Of a stretch of DNA of 64,000 nt, positions 52,651-62,256 are shown in pieces; within the stretch, counting starts at the first letter, position 1; each line of letters starts with the position of its first letter. A program made the translations under genes and the position numbers. Where the stretch lies: contig JAFQQQ010000005.1 in NCBI GenBank assembly GCA_017410525.1, positions 17,105 through 81,104 of the forward strand, given 5' to 3'. This DNA is from Bacilli bacterium. GTDB taxonomy: Bacteria > Bacillota_I > Bacilli_A > RF39 > UBA660. The notes below the pieces were generated by a model. It searched no databases and was not told where the DNA came from. It saw only the letters and a list, made by a program, of their open reading frames with translations.

Positions 52651-53700
52651 TATTTTTTGATATTTTAATTCTCCCATTCTTGATGTAGGAACATATCCTG
52701 CTGAAGCTAATAGTACATCTGGTATTCTATTAACTATAGAAGCGCAAGTAAGTTCAACTGTAGCGGGTCTTGTAACAACAAATGTTGTTTCTGGTTCTCC
52801 ATATACAGTCCATTCATTTTTATCACAATCTGTTTCAGCATATACTTTACCAATACATTCACTTTCTATGATAACACCTTCTTTTGTTTCAGTTGTAACA
52901 ACAGCACTCATTCCTGTAGCGTCACCTGCTTTTACTGTCATATTAAGTGTTGAAGAATATATATCTTCAGCGTGCGTCATAGGAACACATTTTTGAGATT
53001 GGTGAATAGGAGTTAGTCCTAATTTATCACATAACCATCCATTTGTATTCCACATATAACTAGGAGCAAACTCTCCTTTTTCTATTATTTCTTGTCTTGC
53101 TTCCTCACTCATTCTATCAAGACTAGCAACCTCTTTGTCAAATTCATCTAAAGTAAGTCCAGCTCCATGTGCTTCTGCTAAAGCAATACCATAATCTTCT
53201 ACGTTGTAAGAAGAAGAACCTTTTATTTTTGTAATATTATGAGTAGCACCTGCGATTGTAGTAATTAAATTACCCCAAAAAGCATCTTGATATCCACTAC
53301 CTGTAATAGTACAATTATTTTCTTTAGCTACTTTATCTAATTCTTTTGTAATTCTTGGAGATGAATTTGCTGGATAGAACGCTTCTTCACAAGTAGTAAT
53401 AGCATTTACTCCATTTTTAGCACAAGTCATTAGAACTTCCTCTAGATCATTCATTAAACTCATAGTAGTAACTATAGCTATATTAGGTTTAGTTTCTTTT
53501 AATAATGAATCTAATTCATTAACATTTTTAATTGTTACACCTACTTCTTCACATCCAATAACACTGCTTACATCTTTACCAACTACATCTGGATTAATAT
53601 CTACAGCGCCTATTATTTCATATCCATTTTCAATAGCATACCTCATAGTATAAATAGACATCTTCCCACAACCAATTTGAACAAATTTTATTTTTTCCAT
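52642..53700 (-). CDS. NAD(P)-dependent amine dehydrogenase, 2,4-diaminopentanoate dehydrogenase-like
   Basis: 352 residues with an N-terminal Rossmann domain (FVQIGCGKMSIYTMRYAIENG) and the dihydrodipicolinate-reductase-like fold. EEAFYPANSS, GSGYQDAFWGNL, NVEDYGIALAEAHGAG and the glyceraldehyde-dehydrogenase-like second half resemble the Ord-type dehydrogenase of clostridial ornithine degradation. No other genes of that path are adjacent, so the substrate is uncertain. AAAGGAG before the ATG; monocistronic. Confidence 0.8.
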   Translation of the reverse strand: MEKIKFVQIGCGKMSIYTMRYAIENGYEIIGAVDINPDVVGKDVSSVIGCEEVGVTIKNVNELDSLLKETKPNIAIVTTMSLMNDLEEVLMTCAKNGVNAITTCEEAFYPANSSPRITKELDKVAKENNCTITGSGYQDAFWGNLITTIAGATHNITKIKGSSSYNVEDYGIALAEAHGAGLTLDEFDKEVASLDRMSEEARQEIIEKGEFAPSYMWNTNGWLCDKLGLTPIHQSQKCVPMTHAEDIYSSTLNMTVKAGDATGMSAVVTTETKEGVIIESECIGKVYAETDCDKNEWTVYGEPETTFVVTRPATVELTCASIVNRIPDVLLASAGYVPTSRMGELKYQKIQK

Positions 53701-53763
53701 TTTTTCTCCTTTCTATAGCACATATACTTCGTACTATCTAACATAATTGTATTATAAATTATA

Positions 53764-53803
53764 TAAAAAAAGCAAGAAAAATAAATTATTTTTTACTTGC
53801 TTT
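53764..53803 (-). terminator. Intrinsic terminator of mfd
   Basis: Stem AAAGCAAG/CTTGCTTT (53769-53776 with 53796-53803), T run on the minus strand; includes the mfd stop. Confidence 0.75.
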
Positions 53804-56800
53804 ACATATTTTTTATTGACTTTTTCAATATATTCAACATATCTATTAAATAATAAATAAAGTGCTTATCTAGTCCTACTGTATCAAGAGTTATTGTAAG
53901 TTCATCATTTCTCATAGAAAATCTAAACTTTCTAGTTAAAGATATTACATCTAAGAAAAGTAATTCTCCATCTATATTTTTAGTTAATTCTTTAGTGAGT
54001 ATTATTGAAACAAAATTTTTAGTTTGATTAACACTTTTAACTTTTAAAGTTCTTATTTCTTTTTCAAATAATTCTTCATACATATAAATAATTACATTTT
54101 CATCAAGTGTTCCAAATCTATCTTCTAATTCTTCTTTTGTTTTATTTAAGCTTTCAATAGAATCAATTTTATTGATTTTTTGATGTATCTCTATTTTTAA
54201 ATCCTCTTCTTTAGCATACTTATCATCAATAGTAGTTTCTACTTCTATTAAAGGTTGAGTGTCTGTTTCATTTTGTTTAATATTTATGCCTTTTAATTTG
54301 TTTACTTCTTCATTTAGCATATCAAGGAAAAGTTCTACACCAACAGTATCTATAAATCCAGATTGTTCAGAGCCAAGTATATCTCCCGCTCCTCTTATAG
54401 ATAAATCTCTCATAGCTATAGAAAAACCACTACCCAGCTCTGTAAATTCTTTTATTACGTTTAATCTTTTCTTAGCTACATCACTTAAAATCTTACCTTT
54501 ATTATACATTAAATAAGAATAAGCTATTTTATTACTTCTACCTACTCTACCTCTTATTTGATAAAGTTGAGATAGTCCATATCTATCTGCATCTATTATA
54601 ATTAATGTATTAACATTTGGTATATCTATTCCTGTTTCGATGATTGTTGTACAAAGAAGAACATCGTATTCTTTATTCATAAATTTGTACATAACATCTT
54701 CTAGTTCTTCTTTTTTCATTTTACCATGACCACAAATAATACGTGCTTCTGGAACTAAATTTTCTAAACTTCTTTTCTTTTCCTCCATGGTAGCAATATC
54801 ATTATAAAGAATAAATACCTGCCCATCCCTTGCGAGTTCTTTATATATTGCATCCTTAATTACATTCTTATTTTCTTCTAACACATAAGTTTGTATTGGA
54901 TATCTATCTACTGGAGGTGTTTCTATTAAAGATAAACTTCTAACTCCAGCAAGTGACATTTGAAGTGTTCGTGGTATTGGAGTTGCACTTAAAGTTAAAA
55001 CATCTATGTTAGTTTTATAAGATTTTATCTTTTCTTTATGTTTAACTCCAAATCTTTGCTCTTCATCTATTACAAGTAACCCTAGTCTTTTACAAACTAC
55101 ATCTTCACTTAAAATTCTGTGAGTACCTATAAGTAAATCTACTTTACCTTCACTTAAGCTTTTTAATATTTCAGTTTGTTTTTTCTTAGAAATAAATCTA
55201 TTTAAAAGTTCTATTCTTACAGGGAATTCTTTAAATCTTTCTATAGCATTGTTGAAATGTTGTTGCGAAAGTATTGTGGTTGGGCATAAAAATAATACTT
55301 GTTTATTAGACATAATGGCTTTAAATATTGCACGGAATGCTACTTCGGTCTTACCATATCCAACATCACCACATAAAAGTCTATCCATGGGAATACTTTT
55401 TTCCATATCTTTTTTTATTTCTTCTGTTACTTTTAATTGATCTTTAGTTTCAACATATGGAAAATCTTTCTCAAATTGTATTTGTTCTTCTGTATCTTTA
55501 TCAAAAGCATACCCTATAGCCATTTCTCTTTCAGAATAAAGTTTTAATAAATCACCTGCAATACTTTCTATTTTTTTCTTTATGTGCAATTTGGTTTTAG
55601 TCCATTCAGTGCCACCTAATTTATTTACTTTAGGAACTGCACCCTCATTAGATGAATATTTATTTATAAATTCTAACTTCTCTACAGGAATATAAAGTTT
55701 ATCTTCTCCTTTATATTCAATAGTTAAATAATCTTTTTTTAAACCATTTTTTGTTAAAGTTTTAATACCTCTATAAACACCAATACCATGAACTACATGA
55801 ACTACATAATCTCCAACATTAAGTTTATTTATATCTCTGATTTTAGATCCAATTTTAAAATTAGATTTATACGCAACCCCACTTTCTTTTTTGTTGAATA
55901 ATTCCTTTTCAGAAACAACTACATAGTTTCCAATTATATAACCACTAGTTATTTTTCTAACTACAAGATTTATTTTATTGCCTATTATGTTATCGGTACT
56001 TGTAACTACTACATGACTACTTACAAGTTCAGTTTCTAATTTATTAATTTTATACCTATCGGATAAACAAACTATAACAGTTTTACCTTCTTTAATATAT
56101 GTATTAAGTCTTTTACTAATTGAATCCATACCACCTATAAAGTTATCAAGTTCAAAAGATTGATAATTTATAGTTTTTTTTGAATTAGTTTTGTTATCAA
56201 ATGATACAAAGTCTATTTCTTCACATTTATAACTATTTTCTAAATCAAACATAAATTTAGTATTATTGTTTAATTCGTTATTATTTTTATAATCTGTTAT
56301 TTCTTCGGTTAATAATTCAAAACTTTTTTCAATAGATTTTCTATCATCATAAAAAATTAAAGAGTCTCCTAAATAATCTAATATCGAGAAAGGCTTAATA
56401 TAATTTATTAACTCCCTATGTTTAGGTTCTTCTTCTAGTGCCTTGTCAATAATAAACTCAGTAGTTGGAGTTATTATCGCTTCATCTAATCTATCTTTAG
56501 AAATTTGGGTATCAATATCAAATTCACTAATTCTATCAACTTCATCTCCCCAAAACTCTATTCTTATAGGATTCTTATAATTGATTGGAAATATATCTAT
56601 TATAAAACCACGAACAGCCATTTCCCCTGTTTTATTTACTAAAGACTCTCTTTTATAACCAATTCTATATAAATTAGAAACTAATTCTTCTATTTTTATT
56701 TCATCACCTAATTTTATTTTAGAATATGAATTTTTATAATCTTTAGGACTAGGTAAAAATCTTAAAAATCCCATTAAATTAGTTATTACTATACTTTTTT

Positions 56801-57086
56801 CTTCTAGTAAAGTGTTTAATGTATCAAGCCTAGTAAACTTAAATTCTGGACTTATTGCGAGTGCTTCACTAGTTAGAAAATCATCCATAGGAAAAAAAGA
56901 CACTTTATCTGTATAATTTAATAATATTTGGTATAGTTTATTTGCTTCATATATAGTTGAAGTTATACTTATTATATTTTTATTTTCTTTTTTAAACTTT
57001 TTATATAAAAATAATCCTTTAAGTTCGGGTGTTAAACCATATACTGAGTCTCCATCTAATTCATTTAATATATTATTAAAAAACAT
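53802..57086 (-). CDS. mfd: Transcription-repair coupling factor Mfd
   Basis: 1094 residues, slightly shorter than B. subtilis Mfd (1177). UvrB-like N-terminus, the RNA-polymerase interaction domain (VGDYVVHVVHGIGVYRGI), and the RecG-like motor: LLCGDVGYGKTEVAFRA (Walker A), VIDEEQRFG (DEEQ), TLSATPIPRTLQMSL, and the TRCF C-terminal domain. It removes stalled polymerase and recruits UvrA. AAGGAGG before the ATG; pth upstream. Confidence 0.97.
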   Translation of the reverse strand: MFFNNILNELDGDSVYGLTPELKGLFLYKKFKKENKNIISITSTIYEANKLYQILLNYTDKVSFFPMDDFLTSEALAISPEFKFTRLDTLNTLLEEKSIVITNLMGFLRFLPSPKDYKNSYSKIKLGDEIKIEELVSNLYRIGYKRESLVNKTGEMAVRGFIIDIFPINYKNPIRIEFWGDEVDRISEFDIDTQISKDRLDEAIITPTTEFIIDKALEEEPKHRELINYIKPFSILDYLGDSLIFYDDRKSIEKSFELLTEEITDYKNNNELNNNTKFMFDLENSYKCEEIDFVSFDNKTNSKKTINYQSFELDNFIGGMDSISKRLNTYIKEGKTVIVCLSDRYKINKLETELVSSHVVVTSTDNIIGNKINLVVRKITSGYIIGNYVVVSEKELFNKKESGVAYKSNFKIGSKIRDINKLNVGDYVVHVVHGIGVYRGIKTLTKNGLKKDYLTIEYKGEDKLYIPVEKLEFINKYSSNEGAVPKVNKLGGTEWTKTKLHIKKKIESIAGDLLKLYSEREMAIGYAFDKDTEEQIQFEKDFPYVETKDQLKVTEEIKKDMEKSIPMDRLLCGDVGYGKTEVAFRAIFKAIMSNKQVLFLCPTTILSQQHFNNAIERFKEFPVRIELLNRFISKKKQTEILKSLSEGKVDLLIGTHRILSEDVVCKRLGLLVIDEEQRFGVKHKEKIKSYKTNIDVLTLSATPIPRTLQMSLAGVRSLSLIETPPVDRYPIQTYVLEENKNVIKDAIYKELARDGQVFILYNDIATMEEKKRSLENLVPEARIICGHGKMKKEELEDVMYKFMNKEYDVLLCTTIIETGIDIPNVNTLIIIDADRYGLSQLYQIRGRVGRSNKIAYSYLMYNKGKILSDVAKKRLNVIKEFTELGSGFSIAMRDLSIRGAGDILGSEQSGFIDTVGVELFLDMLNEEVNKLKGINIKQNETDTQPLIEVETTIDDKYAKEEDLKIEIHQKINKIDSIESLNKTKEELEDRFGTLDENVIIYMYEELFEKEIRTLKVKSVNQTKNFVSIILTKELTKNIDGELLFLDVISLTRKFRFSMRNDELTITLDTVGLDKHFIYYLIDMLNILKKSIKNM

Positions 57087-57111
57087 TTAATATCCTCCTT
57101 TCCAACGACAA

Positions 57112-57133
57112 AATGATACACTGAGGTATCATT
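57112..57133 (-). terminator. Possible terminator hairpin between pth and mfd
   Basis: Stem AATGATAC/GTATCATT (57112-57119 with 57126-57133); the T run after it is short (TTTT), so it may only attenuate. Confidence 0.4.
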
Positions 57134-57140
57134 AGTTTGT

Positions 57141-57701
57141 TTATTTTAAATTATACTTATTCATAACATTATCAAATGGTAATTTTAAATAATCTTCTAT
57201 AATATCTGGCATTTTTTCTATTATAGAATTTATCAAATCTATTTCTTCTTTAGTAAATTTACCTAATACATAATCTTTAGTGTCTATATTTTTATCATTT
57301 GATATACCTACTTTTATTCTTTTATAATCTTTAGTAGATAAATGTAATTCTATATTCTTAAGACCATTATGTCCTCCACTTGAACCTTTATATCTAAGTC
57401 TATAAGTGCCTACCTTTGTATCTAAATCATCACAAATGATTAATACATCTTCTATATCTATTTTAAAAAAATTAACAAAATCTCTTACAACTTCGCCTGA
57501 TAGATTCATATATTTTTCAGGTTTTAATAGAATTATTTTTTCTCCATTATGATTAAACATAGTATAAGAACCAATAAATTTATTTGAATTAAAACTTACT
57601 TTAAAATATTCGGCAATCTTATCAATGCACATAAAACCAATATTATGTCTAGTTTTATTATATTCTTTTCCTGGATTTCCTAAACCTACTATAAGTTTCA
57701 T
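57141..57701 (-). CDS. pth: Peptidyl-tRNA hydrolase
   Basis: 186 residues. LIVGLGNPGKEYNKTRHNIGF with the catalytic His, KPEKYMNLSG, IICDDLDTKVGTYRLRYKGSSGGHNGLKN are complete. It frees tRNA from stalled peptides and is essential; in Bacillus it is spoVC. Upstream of mfd as in Bacillus. Confidence 0.97.
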   Translation of the reverse strand: MKLIVGLGNPGKEYNKTRHNIGFMCIDKIAEYFKVSFNSNKFIGSYTMFNHNGEKIILLKPEKYMNLSGEVVRDFVNFFKIDIEDVLIICDDLDTKVGTYRLRYKGSSGGHNGLKNIELHLSTKDYKRIKVGISNDKNIDTKDYVLGKFTKEEIDLINSIIEKMPDIIEDYLKLPFDNVMNKYNLK

Positions 57702-57705
57702 TTTA

Positions 57706-58554
57706 TCACTTCTTTTCTATATTGTGGTAAACATCATAAATTTCACTTTTCTTCATACCACGTTCTTTAGCAACTATCTTAATAGCATCCATAGAACTTT
57801 TACCATCTTCTATGTAAAGATTAACATGTTCTTCTATTGTTAAAGTTTTATATTCAGTTGTTGATTTGTTTCCCTCAACTACTACTACAAGTTCCCCTTT
57901 ATAATCATTGTTTTGGTCTATTAATTCTCCAATAGTTCCCCTATATATTTCTTCATATTTTTTAGTTATTTCCCGGGAAATACTTATTTTACGATTATTT
58001 CCCAAAATATTTCCCAAATCTTTTAATGTTTTATTTATGCGGTGAGGCGCTTCATAAAGTATCAATGTAGCATCTATATTCTTTAAAAATTCTAATTCTT
58101 TTCTTCTAGCGCTATCCTTACTATTTAAAAATCCATAATAGTAAAACGGCATAGGGCTAATACCAGAAGAAGTTAAGGCAGGTATTAAAGCAGTTGCTCC
58201 AGGTAAACTTACTACATTATATCCTTCTTCTATAGCGAATTTTGCTAGTTCATATCCTGGATCACTTATTATAGGGGTGCCCCTGTCACTAACTAAGCCT
58301 ACATTACTACCACTACTCAAGTATTCAAGTAATTTTTCTTTATTACTCGACTCATTATAGTTATGACTAGATATTAATTTTTTACTTATATTTAAATATT
58401 TTAATAACTGTCCAGTAACCCTGGTGTCTTCACAAAAAATAACATCAACCATTTTTAATATATTAACTGCCCTTATAGTTATGTCTTCCATATTTCCTAT
58501 TGGGGTTGGAATAAGGTATAAAGTTGGACTATTATCATAACTTTTTTGTGACAT
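57706..58554 (-). CDS. rsmI: 16S rRNA (cytidine1402-2'-O)-methyltransferase RsmI
   Basis: 282 residues. LYLIPTPIGNMEDITIRAVNIL, VIFCEDTRVTGQLLKYL, SDRGTPIISDPGYELAK and LPGATALIPALTSSG define RsmI (YabC/YraL). Start at 58554 with AGAGGTG; the longer frame lacks a ribosome site. Overlap-free, 4 bases before pth. Confidence 0.96.
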   Translation of the reverse strand: MSQKSYDNSPTLYLIPTPIGNMEDITIRAVNILKMVDVIFCEDTRVTGQLLKYLNISKKLISSHNYNESSNKEKLLEYLSSGSNVGLVSDRGTPIISDPGYELAKFAIEEGYNVVSLPGATALIPALTSSGISPMPFYYYGFLNSKDSARRKELEFLKNIDATLILYEAPHRINKTLKDLGNILGNNRKISISREITKKYEEIYRGTIGELIDQNNDYKGELVVVVEGNKSTTEYKTLTIEEHVNLYIEDGKSSMDAIKIVAKERGMKKSEIYDVYHNIEKK

Positions 58555-58564
58555 TCTATCACCT

Positions 58565-59284
58565 CTATTCAAAATATTTTTTTACATCATCTGCATATTC
58601 GCCATTGTCTTTATGACTGTAGATAGGAGGTAAAATTTTAAGACCTGGTTTGCCATTTTTACTTCCTTCTATTAACATTATATTTGCTTCTAGATTTTTC
58701 TTTGGATATACAAATTGAACTCTTTTAGGTTCTATGTTGTTTTTTTTCATTTCTTCTACTACTTCAACAAATCTTTCTGGTCTGTGCACTATAGCAATCA
58801 CACCATTATTTTTTAAAAGTTTTTTAGCTATACTAAATAGTTGATTCAAATTTAACTTAACTTCATGACGCGCAATAGTCTTATAATTATTTTTATTTAT
58901 ATTTGAAGATTCAATATATTTAAAAAACGGTGGATTGCAAGTTATTACATCAAAAGAATCGGTCTCTATTTCTTTATAATAATCATTTATATCTTTATTT
59001 ATTATATTTATTTGATCTTCTTTTTTATTTATATTAACTGATTCTAGAGCTAAATTATACACTTCTTTTTGAATTTCTACACCTGTAATTAATGCATTTG
59101 TTTTAGTAGATAGTATTAAAGGTATAGGTGCATTCCCACATCCTATATCAAGTATCCTATTTATTTTTTTATTAAGTGTTACAAAGTTTGGAAGTAATAC
59201 TGAGTCTAATGAAAAATTAAACATTTCATTGTCTTGTACTATTTTTAAATTTTTATAACCTAGTAAATAATTAATTACTTTCAT
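58565..59284 (-). CDS. tRNA1(Val)-type adenine-N6-methyltransferase (YabB/TrmN6 family)
   Basis: 239 residues. ILDIGCGNAPIPLIL (SAM site) and the adenine-N6 motif CNPPFFKY (NPPF) with TIARHE place it in the YabB/TrmN6 family that methylates A37 of tRNA-Val. Its start overlaps ricT by 14 bases. Order ricT-yabB-rsmI is as in Bacillus, though yabA and yazA between them are missing. Confidence 0.9.
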   Translation of the reverse strand: MKVINYLLGYKNLKIVQDNEMFNFSLDSVLLPNFVTLNKKINRILDIGCGNAPIPLILSTKTNALITGVEIQKEVYNLALESVNINKKEDQINIINKDINDYYKEIETDSFDVITCNPPFFKYIESSNINKNNYKTIARHEVKLNLNQLFSIAKKLLKNNGVIAIVHRPERFVEVVEEMKKNNIEPKRVQFVYPKKNLEANIMLIEGSKNGKPGLKILPPIYSHKDNGEYADDVKKYFE

Positions 59285-60062
59285 TTACATCAACTTCCAC
59301 TATTCCATGATCTTTAACATCTACTCTATATGTTTGTTTTAGAACATCAATACTAATAACTCTACCTTCTCCAAATTTGGTTTCTATTTTTTTACCTATT
59401 TTAGGTAGTTTTTTCATACATTCTTTATAACATTCATCTTCATATTTTAAACAACAAAGAAGTCTTCCACACACACCATTTATTTTTGTAGGATTTAGAG
59501 CGATGTTTTGATTTTTGGCCATATTTATTGAAACTGAATCAAAATCACATAAGAACTTAGAACAGCATAGTTCCCTACCACAAGAACCATAACCACCTAT
59601 TTCTTTAGCTTTATCTCTAACACCGACTTGTCTTAATTCAATTCTAGTTTTATAAGTGGTCGCTAAATCCTTGGCAAGTTTTCTAAAGTCTATTCTGTTA
59701 TCGGCAATAAAAGTAAATAATAATTGACTTCTATCAAATGTGTAATTAGCATCTAATATCATCATATTTAAATTGTATTCTTCTACTAAATCCTTGCATT
59801 TTTTTAAAGCCTTTTTTGCATCACTAACATTTTTAACATGTTTTTCATAATCTTTTTTAGAAGCAATTCTTATAACTTGTGATAAAGAACTTTTTATTTT
59901 AGATTCTTCTATTTCAAAATTAGACATCTCTACATTCCCAAATTGCAAACCTCTTTCAGTTTTTACTATTACATTTATACCTTTTTTTATTTTTAATCCA
60001 TTAGGAGAAAAATAATATATTTTGTTTTTAGGTTTAAAAACTATACCTACCACTTCTATCAT
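59271..60062 (-). CDS. ricT: RicT (YaaT), PSP1-domain protein
   Basis: 263 residues. VKTERGLQFGNVEM and the PSP1 core with its conserved cysteines (GGYGSCGRELCCSKFLCDF and NGVCGRLLCCLKYEDECY) match RicT of the Y-complex (RicAFT), which steers RNase Y mRNA processing and sporulation phosphorelay output. These Cys are thought to bind Fe-S clusters. ATGA overlap with holB. Confidence 0.94.
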   Translation of the reverse strand: MIEVVGIVFKPKNKIYYFSPNGLKIKKGINVIVKTERGLQFGNVEMSNFEIEESKIKSSLSQVIRIASKKDYEKHVKNVSDAKKALKKCKDLVEEYNLNMMILDANYTFDRSQLLFTFIADNRIDFRKLAKDLATTYKTRIELRQVGVRDKAKEIGGYGSCGRELCCSKFLCDFDSVSINMAKNQNIALNPTKINGVCGRLLCCLKYEDECYKECMKKLPKIGKKIETKFGEGRVISIDVLKQTYRVDVKDHGIVEVDVNESN

Positions 60063-61024
60063 TTTACGTCACACCTTCCAAGTTGAATTATCAATTTATC
60101 CATCAATAAATTATTATTAACATTAAACTTAATTTTTTCTCTCAAATCCATTATAACATTTATTTTATTAGTTATTTCATCTAAATTATTTTTTTCTTCT
60201 AGATTGTTTACTTCATTTACATAATCAGTAAAAATTTGTACACCTTTACCTAATTTTAAATTCAATACATCTTTATAAAACAACAACAAAATAGTAAAAG
60301 CATTATAAATATCTTGTTTGTCCTTAAATATTTCATTCCAAATTTTATTTATATATATTAATGTGTTTAAATGATTATCTTCATAATATTTAATAAACTC
60401 TATTACTTTTTCTATTTTAACAATATTATCTTCATTATTTATAAAATTTTCTATATCTTCTTTATTATTACTTAAATAATGAGCAATCTTTTCTTTTGTA
60501 GAAAAATTATCTAAATTAATTTTATTTTTTAAAGATAATACCTGACATCTTGATACTATAGTACTTAATAACTGATGTATATTTTCAGTAATTAATATAG
60601 CTACAATACCTTCTTCTGGTTCTTCTAAAAACTTCAATAATGAATTTGATGAAGCAGGATTTAATTTTTCTGCTTTATTAATTATATAAACTTTTTTATT
60701 TCCTAAAACTGATTTTTTTGAAAATATTTCTTGTAATTCTTCAAGTTGACTTTTCTTTATCCATTGTCCTTCAGGATCAATTATTTTAAGTTCTATAAAT
60801 TCATTTTTATCAATATTTTTACATTGACTACAACTACCACATTTTTTATTATTACTATAACTATTTGGACATAATAAGTATTTTGCAAAAGCTATACCTA
60901 AATCTAAACCTTTAGAATAACCATTAGTTTCAATTAAATAAGCATGACTATATTTATTATTTTTAACCGAATTAATTAAAATTTTATAAACTATATTTTG
61001 TTCTAAATTAAAATCATCTAACAT
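60059..61024 (-). CDS. holB: DNA polymerase III delta-prime subunit HolB
   Basis: 321 residues of the clamp-loader fold: SHAYLIETNGYSKGL in place of a Walker A, a four-Cys zinc module (CPNSYSNNKKCGSCSQC), IIDPEGQWIKKSQLEEL, NKAEKLNPASSNSLLKFLEEPEE and TIVSRCQVL with the arginine-finger SRC. The Walker A is lost, as is usual in delta-prime. Start at 61024 with GGAGGTG. Between bofA/recR and ricT as in Bacillus. Confidence 0.94.
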   Translation of the reverse strand: MLDDFNLEQNIVYKILINSVKNNKYSHAYLIETNGYSKGLDLGIAFAKYLLCPNSYSNNKKCGSCSQCKNIDKNEFIELKIIDPEGQWIKKSQLEELQEIFSKKSVLGNKKVYIINKAEKLNPASSNSLLKFLEEPEEGIVAILITENIHQLLSTIVSRCQVLSLKNKINLDNFSTKEKIAHYLSNNKEDIENFINNEDNIVKIEKVIEFIKYYEDNHLNTLIYINKIWNEIFKDKQDIYNAFTILLLFYKDVLNLKLGKGVQIFTDYVNEVNNLEEKNNLDEITNKINVIMDLREKIKFNVNNNLLMDKLIIQLGRCDVK

Positions 61025-61084
61025 ACTTACACCTCCAAACAAAGTCATATATATTATAACATAGTTTTATATTATTTTAAAATA

Positions 61085-61109
61085 AGAAAAAAATAGCAAT
61101 TGAGCTATT
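61085..61109 (-). terminator. Intrinsic terminator of bofA
   Basis: Stem AATAGC/GCTATT (61092-61097 with 61104-61109), seven T on the minus strand. Confidence 0.75.
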
Positions 61110-61296
61110 AATATATTAATACCATTATAAATATTAGACAAAGTAAGGCCGGTACTCCAAGTATTGAGAGTGCACCTACAGTAAATACATTTATAGGTAT
61201 TATTAAACCTATAGGTTGTACAAGTAAGTTATATGCATACAACAAAAAAGAACTAATAACAATTCGTTTTATTACTTTAAACAATATTTTCAACAT
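61108..61296 (-). CDS. bofA: BofA-like pro-sigma-K processing inhibitor
   Basis: 62 residues, two membrane helices, with IPINVFTVGALSILGVPALL, the conserved Asn-x-x-T and Leu-Gly-x-Pro pattern of BofA. In Bacillus BofA holds SpoIVFB inactive in the outer forespore membrane until engulfment is done. recR upstream is the conserved neighbour. GGTGG before the ATG. A sigma-K checkpoint is implied, though SpoIVFB and SpoIVFA are not in the window. Confidence 0.85.
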   Translation of the reverse strand: MLKILFKVIKRIVISSFLLYAYNLLVQPIGLIIPINVFTVGALSILGVPALLCLIFIMVLIY

Positions 61297-61347
61297 ATTT
61301 TGTCCACCTAATCTATATTATGTTTAAAATAATATTTTATGAATTTA

Positions 61348-61947
61348 TTAGTCTATATATCTTCTGTTTTCTAAAGCCATTTCTAGTGTTAAAGAATCCA
61401 CATAATCTATATCAGCACCCATAGGCACCCCATGTGCTATTTTAGATATTTTAACATCTGTATCTTCTAATATTTTTGAAATATAAAGAGCTGTAGTTTC
61501 TCCTTCTATACTTGGTTTAAGAGCTAATATAATTTCTTTTACTTTATCTTTTTTTACTCTATCTATTAGAGTTGCTATATTTATATCTTCAGGATTTATA
61601 CCGTCTATGGGAGAAATTAATCCATCAAGAACATGATAATATCCATCAAATATATTTAATCTCTCAAATAAGTTAACGAATTTTGGCTCTTCTACTACAC
61701 AAAGAACTTCTTTATTTCTATTTTTATCCTTACATACTTCACATTTTTCTTCTTCACTTAAATTATTACATTTCTCACATCTTCTTATTTTTGTTTTAGC
61801 TTCTTTAAGTGATTTGGCAAATAAATCTATTGTTTCTTTATCTATTTCTAATACCGATAAAGCCATTCTTTCTGCTGATTTTTCTCCTATACCTGGTAAT
61901 TTTTTAAAACACTCTATCAGATTTTGTATAATGTTAGGATATTTCAT
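61348..61947 (-). CDS. recR: Recombination mediator RecR
   Basis: 199 residues: N-terminal helix-hairpin-helix (KKLPGIGEKSAERMAL), four-Cys zinc finger (CEKCNNLSEEEKCEVC), TOPRIM domain (CVVEEPKF) and ISKIAHGVPMGADIDYVD. It loads RecA with RecO. Overlaps ebfC by one base (TAATG). Confidence 0.97.
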   Translation of the reverse strand: MKYPNIIQNLIECFKKLPGIGEKSAERMALSVLEIDKETIDLFAKSLKEAKTKIRRCEKCNNLSEEEKCEVCKDKNRNKEVLCVVEEPKFVNLFERLNIFDGYYHVLDGLISPIDGINPEDINIATLIDRVKKDKVKEIILALKPSIEGETTALYISKILEDTDVKISKIAHGVPMGADIDYVDSLTLEMALENRRYID

Positions 61948-62243
61948 TAGAATAATCCTGGCATTCCTTGAGTATATTTACCCATCTTTGATTCAGTTTC
62001 TTTATCTATTTGCTTCATAGCATCATTAATAGCTACGGTAATCATATCTTGTAATAATTCTACATCATCTAGTTCAATTTCATTTATTTCAATTTTAACA
62101 TCTAATAATTCTTTTTTACCATTCATTTTTACTGTAACAAATGATGATTTGCCAACAAACTCTTTATTGTTAATTTCTTCTTGTGTAGCTAACATATCTT
62201 TTTGTAATTTTTGTGCTTGTTTAAGCATTGCTTGCATATTCAT
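61947..62243 (-). CDS. ebfC: YbaB/EbfC nucleoid-associated protein
   Basis: 98 residues. MLKQAQKLQKDMLATQEEI, VTVKMNGKKELLDVKI and LQDMITVAINDAMKQI are the EbfC pattern. Lies between dnaX and recR as in Bacillus. Confidence 0.96.
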   Translation of the reverse strand: MNMQAMLKQAQKLQKDMLATQEEINNKEFVGKSSFVTVKMNGKKELLDVKIEINEIELDDVELLQDMITVAINDAMKQIDKETESKMGKYTQGMPGLF

Positions 62244-62256
62244 ATTATTCCTCTTT